A DNA stretch of 64,000 nt, taken from assembly GCF_001511835.1 (NCBI RefSeq), contig NZ_LN997849.1:62001-126000 (forward strand). Reading direction: 5' to 3'. This document shows, one piece after another, positions 1 to 7,609 of this stretch. The notes beneath the pieces were generated by a model that was not told where the DNA came from, did not search any database, and saw only the letters and a list, made by a program, of their open reading frames with translations. The DNA is from Magnetospirillum sp. XM-1. GTDB taxonomy: Bacteria > Pseudomonadota > Alphaproteobacteria > Rhodospirillales > Magnetospirillaceae. Each line of letters opens with the position of its first letter. The first letter of the stretch is position 1. The position numbers and the translations under genes are program-made.

Positions 1-1
1 C

Positions 2-295
2 GTGCTGGCGGCGATCGAGCTGCTGGAGAAGGGTCGCATGAACGCCAAAAAGGCGGCCACGGCGTTCCGCGCCCAGATGGCCCTTGTCGCGAGCGGGAAG
101 GAGCCCAAGCGCGAGGGAATGGCTGCGATCGCCGATGTTGGACTTGTCCGAATTTCCGGGCAAAACCCGGTCTCCCAATACGTTCGCCTGTGCAGGACGA
201 GCAGAGGATTCAAGCGGAACGAAATCGACGCCTGCATTCTCGTGGCGGAGACATTGCAGGCAGCCCCCTTCATCGAGCTCGACGACACACTTTGA
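2..295 (+). CDS. hypothetical protein, 5' end probably outside the window
   Basis: The frame is open to the left edge, and the first possible start (GTG at base 2) has no visible ribosome binding site, so the gene is probably truncated here. The visible 97 residues have an alanine- and lysine-rich helical start and a mixed C-terminal half with two cysteines. No family was recognised. It ends 82 bases before the next gene, and a small hairpin lies between them. It is supported only by the open frame and balanced composition. Confidence 0.45.
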   Translation: MLAAIELLEKGRMNAKKAATAFRAQMALVASGKEPKREGMAAIADVGLVRISGQNPVSQYVRLCRTSRGFKRNEIDACILVAETLQAAPFIELDDTL

Positions 296-341
296 TGACG
301 TTTGGCGGGGCCGCGGCGGTTCGAGACCGCGCCCGCCACCG

Positions 342-370
342 CCCCGAAAGTTCGGGAGCCAACAGGAGGG
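342..370 (+). promoter_or_regulatory. RBS-proximal hairpin (leader class A)
   Basis: A 6-bp stem (CCCGAA/TTCGGG) follows the bases CCACCG and ends eight bases before an AGGAGG ribosome binding site. The same layout, with a different stem sequence, recurs in front of seven other genes between 0.6 and 8.7 kb. A role in translation control is inference. Confidence 0.4.
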
Positions 371-377
371 CCAAGCC

Positions 378-602
378 ATGTTCTACCGCTACACCGCATG
401 GAACCGGGAAACGCACTACGGATGGACCACCAGTGAGGCCGTGGCGGAGGCCGCTCTTGAAGAGCTGAATCGTGATGGCGCCGAATACAGGATGGAAGCC
501 ATCGGGAAGGACGCGACGGACGATACGGGGTGCCCGCTGTCGAATTGGACCGGTCTCCTCACGACCGACGACACCACGCTCGACGATTTCGAGAGCGCCT
601 GA
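378..602 (+). CDS. small hypothetical protein (74 aa)
   Basis: The ATG at 378 is chosen because AGGAGG lies eight bases upstream; a longer in-frame extension has no comparable signal. The product is acidic, with an aromatic start (MFYRYTAWN), a likely helix (EAVAEAALEELN) and a C-terminal part containing one cysteine. It has no membrane segment or signal peptide. No family was recognised. It sits behind a class A hairpin leader, like most genes of this part of the window. Confidence 0.6.
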   Translation: MFYRYTAWNRETHYGWTTSEAVAEAALEELNRDGAEYRMEAIGKDATDDTGCPLSNWTGLLTTDDTTLDDFESA

Positions 603-640
603 AACCCTGGCGGGGGCCGCAAGGGCCCGGGGCGTCGTGG

Positions 641-671
641 CCCCATTGCCACCGCCCGGAATAGTCCGGGG
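641..671 (+). promoter_or_regulatory. CCCCAT box followed by class A hairpin
   Basis: CCCCATTGCC (641-650) matches the recurring promoter-like box. It is followed directly by CACCG and a 6-bp stem (CCCGGA/TCCGGG, four-base loop). The gene start is 43 bases further on, after an AGAAGGA binding site. Promoter and leader roles are inferred from recurrence. Confidence 0.4.
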
Positions 672-713
672 CTTGAAATCCCTTCGGGGCGCCTCGCAGA
701 AGGATGACGCACG

Positions 714-1400
714 ATGCCCACGAACCGCGAACGCCTCATCGCCATCATGGAACGGGACGGCCTTTCCGAAAGGGACGTCGCCGCGATGGTCCAGGCACCT
801 CCTGCGACCGTCCATGCCTGGGTGCGCCCGGAGAGCAACGCCGCGCACCGGAAAGTCAGCGATCGCGTCCTGCAACTACTCGACCTGGCGCTTGGCGCAC
901 GCATCGAGGTCGACGTGGCAAAGGCGGCCGATGCCCTCGGCCTCGCCACGGACAAGGTCAAGCGCCTGGCGGAGCAGGCCACCATCATCCTCGATGGCGC
1001 CCTCTGGGCGGACCGGGCGGCCGGCGGCGAGCTGATGCGGCGCATACAGGCCGGCGAGGTGGTGGAGCTGCGCTTCGGAACCGCCCGCGCCCTGGCCTCT
1101 TCCGACTGGGCCTTCATTCCCGTGGCGAACGGACCGAAGACGATCCTCCTGGCAGCTCCGGCGCGGATCCTAGATGGAGAGGCCGGCCCTGTCCTCGACA
1201 CGCGGATCGGTGACTGGGCGGATTCCCGCGCCAAGGCGAGGGCCGAGGTGGCCGCCACGCGGCTCAACGCGCTCAATGCCGAGGAAGCCCGGCTGGAAGC
1301 CCGCATCGCCGGGACCAGCGGGCGCGAGCGCGAAGGGATCGAGGCGGCGCTGCGCGCGAACCAAGCGGCGCGCAGCAGCCTGGATCTGGGAGGCGCTTGA
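714..1400 (+). CDS. helix-turn-helix protein of unknown role
   Basis: The 228-residue product starts with a likely helix-turn-helix (about residues 5-45: RERLIAIMERDGLSERDVAA, then PATVHAWVRP), the arrangement seen in XRE-like plasmid regulators. A second short helical unit (about 60-90) reads like another DNA-binding segment. The C-terminal quarter is a charged alanine/arginine-rich helix, probably coiled coil. The start follows AGAAGGATGACGCACG. Its helix-turn-helix resembles those of the proteins at 3925 and 7610. A DNA-binding role is likely; the target is unknown. Confidence 0.6.
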   Translation: MPTNRERLIAIMERDGLSERDVAAMVQAPPATVHAWVRPESNAAHRKVSDRVLQLLDLALGARIEVDVAKAADALGLATDKVKRLAEQATIILDGALWADRAAGGELMRRIQAGEVVELRFGTARALASSDWAFIPVANGPKTILLAAPARILDGEAGPVLDTRIGDWADSRAKARAEVAATRLNALNAEEARLEARIAGTSGREREGIEAALRANQAARSSLDLGGA

Positions 1401-1460
1401 CCGTTGCTGCGTACCTGCCGGCCCCACGGGGACGCCGGCGTGGTCGAACCAAGGCACGCA

Positions 1461-1492
1461 CCGCCCTCCGGGATGGCCGGGGGATTTCAGGG
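1461..1492 (+). promoter_or_regulatory. class A leader hairpin
   Basis: ACCGCCCTCCGG-gatgg-CCGGGGG forms a 7-bp stem with one G-T pair, followed by a purine-rich AGGGGGA site and the ATG at 1502. Bases 1427-1436 (GGCCCCACGG) resemble the recurring promoter box. The element is nearly identical to those at 2445, 3391 and 8611. Confidence 0.45.
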
Positions 1493-1501
1493 GGATCGTC
1501 G

Positions 1502-1672
1502 ATGGTTGAACATGGCTTCCATCATCATGTTCGCGTGCAGTCGGCTGCCTCGCGGAGGCCTGCGGAGGAAGGGTGGCTTGTCGAGCGGCAAACCCCCGGG
1601 GCAAAGGCGTGCAAGGTTGGGAGTCGGCGCTATTGCTCGGGGGACCAGCCGTGGCGCCATCGCGCTCGTTGA
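1502..1672 (+). CDS. possible small basic protein (56 aa)
   Basis: This weak candidate is supported mainly by position: its ATG follows a class A leader hairpin and an AGGGGGAT site, as for the real genes nearby. The predicted product is basic and tryptophan-containing (about residues 25 and 52), with histidines near the start. A longer overlapping frame also exists, so this stretch may instead hold a decayed gene or none. Confidence 0.3.
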   Translation: MVEHGFHHHVRVQSAASRRPAEEGWLVERQTPGAKACKVGSRRYCSGDQPWRHRAR

Positions 1673-1804
1673 GTGCGCTTCCAGCCGCAGCTTTGGCAGG
1701 AAGGGGCATCAATGCGCTTTGGCGGTTCCGACCCAGCGATGTCCGCCTGCATGGGCGCGGATGGGCGGCAAACCATTGAATGGCCTGCCGCCCCGTTCCG
1801 GTGA

Positions 1805-2197
1805 TCAGTGGCCCATGCTCTCCAGGATGGCGAGCGCCCTCTCGGCTTCTTGGCCAATGGCTGCGAGCTCCTTCATGATCCCATCGGCGTAGTGCTTGCC
1901 GATATCCTGGGCCTCTCCGGCGATGAATTCCTTCATGTCCTCGGGCCGCATGCTGCCGTCCTCAAGGCTCTCGATGATGTATTCGGCGGTCGTGCGCGGG
2001 TGGTGATCGTTCAGGGCGTATTCGGCCCGCTTCGCCATGTCCGCCGCAGCCTCGAAGTCCTTACTGTCCATCCCGGCCTTGCTGGCGATGTCTGATCCGA
2101 GGGCAATCATCCGGAAGCGGTCGCGAGAGCTCTCGGTGCTTCCGAGGATTCCGGCGAAGGCGAGGAGGATGGCGCGGGTCTCTTCGGTGCAGGTCAT
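1805..2197 (-). CDS. hypothetical helical protein (130 aa)
   Basis: It is transcribed leftward from an ATG with GGAG nine bases upstream. The product is predicted mostly alpha-helical and acidic, with an N-terminal hydrophobic helix (ILLAFAGILG) that looks too short for a membrane span and a C-terminal amphipathic helix. No family was recognised. A CCCCATAGGC box on the same strand lies 28 bases upstream of the start and probably supplies the promoter, divergent from the leader of the gene at 2485. Confidence 0.6.
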   Translation of the reverse strand: MTCTEETRAILLAFAGILGSTESSRDRFRMIALGSDIASKAGMDSKDFEAAADMAKRAEYALNDHHPRTTAEYIIESLEDGSMRPEDMKEFIAGEAQDIGKHYADGIMKELAAIGQEAERALAILESMGH

Positions 2198-2225
2198 ATC
2201 GGCTCTCCATCTTGGGGGATGGCGA

Positions 2226-2235
2226 GCCTATGGGG
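2226..2235 (-). promoter_or_regulatory. promoter-like box CCCCATAGGC
   Basis: This is a minus-strand copy of the recurring CCCCAT box, 28 bases upstream of the start codon at 2197, the usual spacing in this window. No -35 element was recognised. Confidence 0.35.
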
Positions 2236-2398
2236 CCGCCCAGGATTGTGGACAAGCCCCGGCCGAAGATTCTTCGCTCGCTGAACGTGCCGCCGTCGGC
2301 CAGCCTCGGAAAAAGATCGGATCCTCTTCCGATTTCTGGCTCGAAGGGCTGTCAAGATAGGCGGAAAGCACCTATCTAGATCTTGAGGGCATGAGCCG

Positions 2399-2476
2399 CC
2401 CCATTGCGTGAGAGCTGAATCCGAGGCCTAGCGACCTCGGCGCGCACCGCCCCTCGGACGGGCCGGGGGATCCGGA
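2399..2476 (+). promoter_or_regulatory. class A leader: box, two hairpins and RBS
   Basis: CCCCATTGCG (2399-2408) is followed by a perfect 6-bp hairpin (CCGAGG/CCTCGG, 2421-2440), the conserved CGCGCACCG spacer, and the conserved stem CCCTCGG-acggg-CCGGGGG (2451-2469). Then comes a GGAG site before the ATG at 2485. This is the most complete example of the class A layout. Confidence 0.45.
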
Positions 2477-2484
2477 GAAAAACC

Positions 2485-3336
2485 ATGGACAACCACGCCG
2501 AATTACCGTCGTTGCGGACGAAGCACGAAGTTGCCCGCGCGGCCATCGAAGCACGCCTGGCCGCCGGGGCGACGTTCTCAACTGGCATTTATGCTCTGGA
2601 TGCCCTGATCGACGGAATTCGCCCTCGAACCTTCACCGTTATCGACGCCGCCAGCGCGGAAACCCGAACGATCCTGTGCGGCACGTTGGCGGACAATCTC
2701 AACATTCAGGGGGCCAAGGTCCTCTTCGTCACCTTCGTGCACTCGCCCGAGGAGATCGAGTTGAGAATGGCCTGCCGTCGAATGAACCTGCGAATGGAGT
2801 GGCTGCGCAACTCTTCTGGCAGAGACATCTCTTCACTTGCGGCAAAGGCGGAGGCGTATCTGTCTGCGATTCCTGACAACACTGTTTATTTGCCAACGAT
2901 TTGCCCAACCGTCGATGAGATCCTCCTGGGTATCAACCACGCAATGAACGCGCATGGCGTCCAGGTCGTCGTCTTGGACATCGGCGGGTTTGAAATGGAC
3001 AGGAAAGATGAGCTGTTTTGGCTCGACCTGGGCAGAGGCCTTCGGCGTTTCGCGAGCACAGGTAGTCTCAGCGTCATTGCTGCGGTCAGCTCCAATGAGG
3101 AAGCAACTTCTTGTCTGCAGATTTCCGCAACAGAGCTGCTCCGGATGACAAGCGAGGACGACGGATATTCGCTGGGTGTCATCCTCGAGAAGAGCATCGA
3201 CGTTTTCGGATCCGTTGCGAGGTTGGCGAAGCAGGCGGTTTATGTCGATGCAGCCGGTCCGCACATGCGCGATGCCGACGCGGGATCCATCAGTGTTTGC
3301 GGTCAGGCTTCCTTCACCAGGCACTTCCAGGAGTAG
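2485..3336 (+). CDS. DnaB-like RecA-fold protein lacking Walker A
   Basis: The 283 residues align end to end with the C-terminal motor domain of the replicative helicase at 42668. Shared stretches include TGI..LD.LI, GIRPRTF.VI, DN.N.QG.K.L, RRMNLRM and AGPHVRDA-like sequence. The N-terminal DnaB domain is absent. The helicase reads YGLGKSAL at Walker A, whereas this protein reads SAETRTIL (about residue 53), so the lysine and serine needed for nucleotide binding are gone. The Walker B region (VVVLDIGG, about 162) is partly kept. I infer a non-catalytic paralog, possibly a regulator or decoy subunit of the plasmid helicase. Confidence 0.8.
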   Translation: MDNHAELPSLRTKHEVARAAIEARLAAGATFSTGIYALDALIDGIRPRTFTVIDAASAETRTILCGTLADNLNIQGAKVLFVTFVHSPEEIELRMACRRMNLRMEWLRNSSGRDISSLAAKAEAYLSAIPDNTVYLPTICPTVDEILLGINHAMNAHGVQVVVLDIGGFEMDRKDELFWLDLGRGLRRFASTGSLSVIAAVSSNEEATSCLQISATELLRMTSEDDGYSLGVILEKSIDVFGSVARLAKQAVYVDAAGPHMRDADAGSISVCGQASFTRHFQE

Positions 3337-3390
3337 GCCAAGCCCAGCGCGCCGGCCGTCCAGTCGGCCCACCCGGGACACAGGCCTGGG

Positions 3391-3427
3391 GCGCACTCCA
3401 CCCTCCGGAACGGCCGGGGGATCCAGG
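3391..3427 (+). promoter_or_regulatory. class A leader hairpin
   Basis: GCGCACTCCACCCTCCGG-aacgg-CCGGGGGATCCAGGA repeats the leader found at 1461, 2445 and 8611. The loop bases differ while both stem arms are kept. Confidence 0.45.
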
Positions 3428-3439
3428 AAGGTTCATGGC

Positions 3440-3928
3440 ATGTCCCGCAATCTCGCCTCTTCCATCCTCCGGTGGGCATCTCTTGTTGCCTTGGCCCCTC
3501 TTTGGGTGCCAGTGTCCATCCTCCACGACCGCCTCACCCTCGAAAAGCGGCGATCGCAGGCGGAGTCGCCGGACACTCCAGTCGAACGCCTCGAACGACT
3601 CGCAGAGGACAGCGATCGGCTGGTGCGCACGTTCGTCGCTCAGAATCCGGCTGCTCCTCTGGATCTGATCTGCCGCATGGCCGATTGTCCGCCAAAGGTC
3701 CAGAGGATGCCCAAGGAATTGCTGCATGGGCCATACGACTTGGTGTGGCAGGCGGTGCTTTCCCGTTCGGATGCGGTACATCTTCCGCTGGGTGTCCTTG
3801 CCCGATTCCATGAGGAAGGACTGCCGGACACGCAGGCCGAGGTCGCGCGTCGCTTGAACGGCGCGAGCGCCCATGAGCGCTTGGAATGGGAGATGGCCCT
3901 TGCGTCCTTCCGGGAGCGTGTAGCATGA
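3440..3928 (+). CDS. membrane-anchored helical-repeat protein with HERLE motif
   Basis: The 162-residue product opens with a hydrophobic segment (about residues 8-28) that could be a membrane anchor or signal peptide. Helical units of HEAT-like character follow (LERLAEDSDRLVR...). The C-terminus has the motif SAHERLEWEM, also seen in the proteins at 8653, 9145, 22963 and 15041. The start follows a class A leader and AGGAAGG. Its stop overlaps the next start in an ATGA quadruplet, so the two are probably translationally coupled. Confidence 0.65.
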   Translation: MSRNLASSILRWASLVALAPLWVPVSILHDRLTLEKRRSQAESPDTPVERLERLAEDSDRLVRTFVAQNPAAPLDLICRMADCPPKVQRMPKELLHGPYDLVWQAVLSRSDAVHLPLGVLARFHEEGLPDTQAEVARRLNGASAHERLEWEMALASFRERVA

Positions 3929-4227
3929 CCCCCGTTGATATCGAGAGGATCGGGCAAGCCTTGTATCCGGGCGTCAGCTACCGCGGCCGCCCCGCATGGC
4001 GCGCCTGGCTGGCCGACGGCCTGGAAGACGGCGGCCGCCCGCTGAACCGGCGCCGCGTTCGCGAATGGACCTCCGGCACCGCGGCGATCCCCGCCGGCTT
4101 CGCCCAGCTCCTCGAGCTGGCTGAGACGTTGGCCGACCGGCTCGCCCTGGCGACGCTCCCGCGCGGAACGCGGATCCGGGAGAGGATGGCGGAGGTGATT
4201 GCCCAGGGAGGCGGTCATGGACGGTGA
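3925..4227 (+). CDS. small helix-turn-helix protein
   Basis: This 100-residue protein has a recognisable arrangement (about residues 20-65): an N-terminal helix after GRPAWRAWLADGL, then RRRVREWTSGTAAIPAGF, which is typical of small plasmid and phage DNA-binding proteins whose recognition helix contains VREW. It starts inside the stop of the preceding gene (ATGA) and overlaps the next start by 11 bases, so all three form one operon. A regulatory role is likely; targets are unknown. Confidence 0.6.
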   Translation: MTPVDIERIGQALYPGVSYRGRPAWRAWLADGLEDGGRPLNRRRVREWTSGTAAIPAGFAQLLELAETLADRLALATLPRGTRIRERMAEVIAQGGGHGR

Positions 4228-4573
4228 GGCCCATCACAGCAGGCAGGCCACAAGGGAATTCGCGGATCACCTCAGGGCCGAAGTGCAGGCCGCCGAGGAA
4301 GAGCGACGCCGACATGTCTCCTCGGTGGTGTTCCTTCTGAAACGCTTCCGCGCCGGCGAGCTCCTGTCGATGGACGACAAAGGCGCCTTCTTCGACCTCA
4401 ACGAGGACGAACTGCCACTCTGGGCGATCCTCGCCCTCCTCGACGAAGAGAACGAAATGCTCCGCGAAGGTGCCAAGTACCGGATGGACGATCTGCGCCC
4501 GTCCGCCCATGAGCTCCTCGAAGCTCGCATCACGGTGGCGAGCATTCCGCCGGCAAGAGGCCGCCATCAATAA
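4217..4573 (+). CDS. hypothetical acidic helical protein (118 aa)
   Basis: The ATG at 4217 overlaps the end of the previous gene and is preceded by GGGAGGCGG. The product is strongly charged, with a long N-terminal helix (EVQAAEEERRRHV) and an acidic middle. It has no cysteine and no membrane segment. It is last in a three-gene overlapping set and is followed by the leader of the methyltransferase gene. No family was recognised. Confidence 0.6.
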   Translation: MDGEAHHSRQATREFADHLRAEVQAAEEERRRHVSSVVFLLKRFRAGELLSMDDKGAFFDLNEDELPLWAILALLDEENEMLREGAKYRMDDLRPSAHELLEARITVASIPPARGRHQ

Positions 4574-4667
4574 CGGTTGGCGGCCCTGATCCGGTGCCAT
4601 GAGCCGGCCCGGAAAGAATCTCGCTCCCCCGATTTTGGTTTTCCGACCGACGACAGCACGTCCTCGC

Positions 4668-4707
4668 CCTCGGAGCCGGTGGGCTCCCCGGATGCGGGGG
4701 ATTTTCA
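4668..4707 (+). promoter_or_regulatory. class A-type leader, methyltransferase variant
   Basis: GGAGCC-ggtg-GGCTCC is followed by CCCCGGATGCGGGGG and then directly by the start codon region. The block, including the first codons ATGTCGAAG, is almost identical to 6346-6394. This points to a duplicated leader controlling both methyltransferase genes. Confidence 0.5.
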
Positions 4708-6291
4708 ATGTCGAAGAAGCGTGTCGCCGCCCAGCGGGGCGGTGCGGATTGTCGTCCGTCAACGGATGCCAAGGCGCTGGGTGCTGTCTACACGCCGCGC
4801 TGGCTGGCCGAGCGGATGCTGGAGTGGGGCGGGGTGCCGGAGGATCCGTGGGGGCAGAGCTTCGCCGACATCGCTTGCGGTGACGGCGCCCTGCTGGAGC
4901 CCGTCGTGGAGCGCCTGTGCGACGCCGGCCGTGCTCGGGGGCTTGATGCCCTGGCCGTCGCCCAGGGCCTGAGGAAGGCCATCCTCGGCATGGATGTCTC
5001 CGAGCAGGCCATAGCGGCTTGCCGCGCCCGGCTGGATGCTGCAGCGGCGTCCCGGGGCGTCCCCGGGGTGGATTGGGATCTGCGCGTCGGGGATGCGCTG
5101 GCCGAGGCCTTTCAGGAGGAGGTCCGGGGCACGCGGGATTTCGTGGTGGGCAATCCGCCCTATGTGCGCATCCAGAACCTTTCTCCCGAGCAGCGCCGGC
5201 GGGTCCAGTCCCTGCCCGTGTGCGCCAAGGGCGCCACCGACCTCTACGTGGCCTTCTTCGAGCTGGCGCACCGCATGCTGCGCACCGGCGGCCGCGCCGT
5301 CTTGCTCGCTCCTTCGTCCTGGCTCGCCTCGCGGACCGGGAAAGCCCTGCGCGAGGACATGGCCGATGGCCGGCTGCAGGTCGTCGTGCGCTTCGGCGAG
5401 CATCAGGTCTTCGAAGGCGCCACCGCCTATGTCGCGGTCGCCGTCGTCGAGAAGGGCCGGGCCGGGAAAGCCTTCCGGCTGATGGACTGGAACGGCGCCG
5501 ATGCCGAGGACCGGGGTGAGGTGCCTTGCTCGGCGCTTCTGGCCGATGTGCCCGTGCTGGACGATGCCGAGGGTCGGCGGCGCCTGGCGGTGCTCGCTGG
5601 CCGTGGCGTGCCGCTGGGGAAGATGGCGCGGATCAGCGTCGGGCTGCTCACCCTGGCCGATGAGGTCTATGTCATGACTCGCCTGCACGATGACCCGGAC
5701 ACGGGCCTCACGCGCCTGCGGTGCCGGGACGGGCAGGAGGTCGAGATCGAGACCGGCCTGCTGCGGCGCGTCGTGAAGGCGTCGACGTGGAAGGGCGAGG
5801 ACCAGCGGCTGGCCATCCTCTTCCCGTATTCGCGGGAGACCGGGCGTTCGGTCATCCTGGACGAGGAGCGCCTCGCCCGGGAATTCCCGAAGGGCTATGC
5901 CTACCTCGTAGTCAACCGCCGCCGGCTGGACGCCCGCGATCGCGGCAAGGCCAATCCGGTGGCGTGGTACGCCTACGGGCGTTCGCAGGGGCTCGACACC
6001 GCCTTCGGCGTCCAGCTCCTCACTCCGCCCATGGCGAAGGCGCCGAGCTTCCGGCTTCAGCCCGATCCCGAGGCGGCCTTCTTCTCGGGCTACTCGGTCG
6101 TCCCGCATTCGGCGGACCCCGCCGCCCTCCAGTCCGTCCTCAACGGCGAGGATCTGGCCTTCTGGATCGAGCGCACGAGCAAGACGTTCCGCGGCGGGTT
6201 CCGGGCCTACACGAAGGCTTTCCTGAGCGGCTTCGGGGTTGTCCTTCCGATGGGCGGGGCCATGCAGCTGGCCTTGCCGCTGGCTGCCTGA
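4708..6291 (+). CDS. N6-adenine DNA methyltransferase, TaqI/Eco57I type
   Basis: This 527-residue protein has the S-adenosylmethionine motif I variant DIACGDGALLE (about residues 54-64) and catalytic motif IV NPPYVRI (about 149-155), the order of gamma-type adenine methyltransferases. The region after about residue 270 fits a TaqI-like target-recognition half. No nuclease motif was seen, so it may be an orphan methylase or part of an Eco57I-like enzyme without cleavage. A duplicated leader links it to the second methyltransferase at 6386. The target sequence cannot be read from the protein. Confidence 0.85.
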   Translation: MSKKRVAAQRGGADCRPSTDAKALGAVYTPRWLAERMLEWGGVPEDPWGQSFADIACGDGALLEPVVERLCDAGRARGLDALAVAQGLRKAILGMDVSEQAIAACRARLDAAAASRGVPGVDWDLRVGDALAEAFQEEVRGTRDFVVGNPPYVRIQNLSPEQRRRVQSLPVCAKGATDLYVAFFELAHRMLRTGGRAVLLAPSSWLASRTGKALREDMADGRLQVVVRFGEHQVFEGATAYVAVAVVEKGRAGKAFRLMDWNGADAEDRGEVPCSALLADVPVLDDAEGRRRLAVLAGRGVPLGKMARISVGLLTLADEVYVMTRLHDDPDTGLTRLRCRDGQEVEIETGLLRRVVKASTWKGEDQRLAILFPYSRETGRSVILDEERLAREFPKGYAYLVVNRRRLDARDRGKANPVAWYAYGRSQGLDTAFGVQLLTPPMAKAPSFRLQPDPEAAFFSGYSVVPHSADPAALQSVLNGEDLAFWIERTSKTFRGGFRAYTKAFLSGFGVVLPMGGAMQLALPLAA

Positions 6292-6345
6292 AAAGAATCT
6301 TCCTCCCTCCGGATCGGGTTCTTTGACGTGAACACAACTCCGTGT

Positions 6346-6385
6346 CCTCGGAGCCGATGGGCTCCCCGGATACGGGGGAATTCCA
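6346..6385 (+). promoter_or_regulatory. class A-type leader, methyltransferase variant (copy 2)
   Basis: GGAGCC-gatg-GGCTCC then CCCCGGATACGGGGG differs from the copy at 4668 at only a few loop and linker positions and leads straight into the start codon. Upstream flanks share little, so the conserved unit is short and probably functional. Confidence 0.5.
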
Positions 6386-7405
6386 ATGTCGAAGGAATGC
6401 GCAGCGCCTTGCCACGGCAAGGTCGAGAAGGGACAATTCTTCACCAGGGCGAACCCATTCGGGCATGCCCGTTTCAAGGCCTGGGCGAAGGGAGCCGGGC
6501 TTCCCGACGTCGCCGTCCTTCTGGAGCCGTTTGCAGGCGCCGGGCATCTTCTTCGGCATCTCGCCGACGAGGGCCTGCTCGGGATGCACACCGCCTTCGA
6601 CATCGAGCCGCAGGCCGACGGCATCGTCCAGCGGGACACGATCGCTGATTTCCCGGAGAACTTCGACGTGGTGGTGACCAATCCGCCCTACCTCGCGCGC
6701 AACTCGGCGGCACGTCGCGGCCTGTCCTTTCCCGAGGGCGCGCGGCACGACGACCTGTACAAGGAGGCCATCGCGCGTTGCCTCGACAACGCGGGCCATG
6801 TGGCCGCCATCATCCCCGCGTCCTTCCTCACCAGCGGACTGTTCCGCGAGCGTCTGGAGGCGGTCGTGTGCCTCGGCGCCGGGCTGTTCGACGACACGGA
6901 GCATCCGGTGTGCCTGGCGATGTGGGGACCGGGCCGGGGACGCGGCGACGTGTTCCTCGGCGAGGAACTGCTGGGGACCCTCGCCGATCTCGAGGCCATG
7001 CGGCCGCGGCCGCAACGGCGCCACAGCATGGCGTTCAACGCCCCCGACGGGGCCATCGGCCTCCGCGGCATCGACGGCACCCTCGGGGCCAGTATCCGCT
7101 TCGTCCGCGGCGGGGAGATCGACGGTGTGAGCTCCGCCTCGCGCTCGAACACGCGCATCGCGCTGGATGCGACCTTCTCCGCGGAGCAGGTCGATCTTAT
7201 CATGGCGGCCGCGAACCGGATCCTGGGCACCCTGCGGGCCGGAACCGGCGATGTCCTACTCACGGCCTTCAAGGGAATCCGCAAGGATGGCCTGCTGCGT
7301 CGCCGCCTCGATTACGCCCTGGCCCGCGACATCCTCGACGTGGCGATCTCCGAGGTTTCCGCCACGGATGCGGCGGGCTCGGAGGAACTGCGGATGGCGG
7401 CCTAA
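6386..7405 (+). CDS. N6-adenine DNA methyltransferase (second copy, distinct family member)
   Basis: The 339 residues show motif I as LLEPFAGAGHLL (about residues 45-56) and motif IV as VVTNPPYLARN (about 96-106). It is shorter than its neighbour and lacks a long C-terminal recognition half, resembling plasmid and phage orphan adenine methylases. The motif FFTRANPF near the start is typical of the loop preceding motif X. Sequence outside the motifs differs from the enzyme at 4708, so it is a separate family member sharing the same leader rather than a recent gene duplication. Confidence 0.8.
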   Translation: MSKECAAPCHGKVEKGQFFTRANPFGHARFKAWAKGAGLPDVAVLLEPFAGAGHLLRHLADEGLLGMHTAFDIEPQADGIVQRDTIADFPENFDVVVTNPPYLARNSAARRGLSFPEGARHDDLYKEAIARCLDNAGHVAAIIPASFLTSGLFRERLEAVVCLGAGLFDDTEHPVCLAMWGPGRGRGDVFLGEELLGTLADLEAMRPRPQRRHSMAFNAPDGAIGLRGIDGTLGASIRFVRGGEIDGVSSASRSNTRIALDATFSAEQVDLIMAAANRILGTLRAGTGDVLLTAFKGIRKDGLLRRRLDYALARDILDVAISEVSATDAAGSEELRMAA

Positions 7406-7609
7406 TCGGAGCCGTCAAAGACTATGGGCGGGCGGAAGGTCTGTGATCCCCTGGCGCTGGCGCATGGCAATATCATTTGACGGGCGCCAGGCGCGGATCC
7501 TCGTGGAAATCAGCGTTTTAGGGGGTTGCCGGAATCGGGAATTGCTCCATGTAGAACGTATGGGGAACGCGGCAGGGGCCGCACACCCGCAGACGGCATG
7601 GAGGCCGCG

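Noticed and set aside
4759..6681. Long minus-strand open frame opposite the first methyltransferase
   Set aside because: The plus strand encodes clear methyltransferase motifs; the opposite frame is composition-driven and lacks a plausible start.
4708..7405. Complete restriction-modification system
   Set aside because: Two methyltransferases are present but no nuclease or specificity subunit was recognised nearby.
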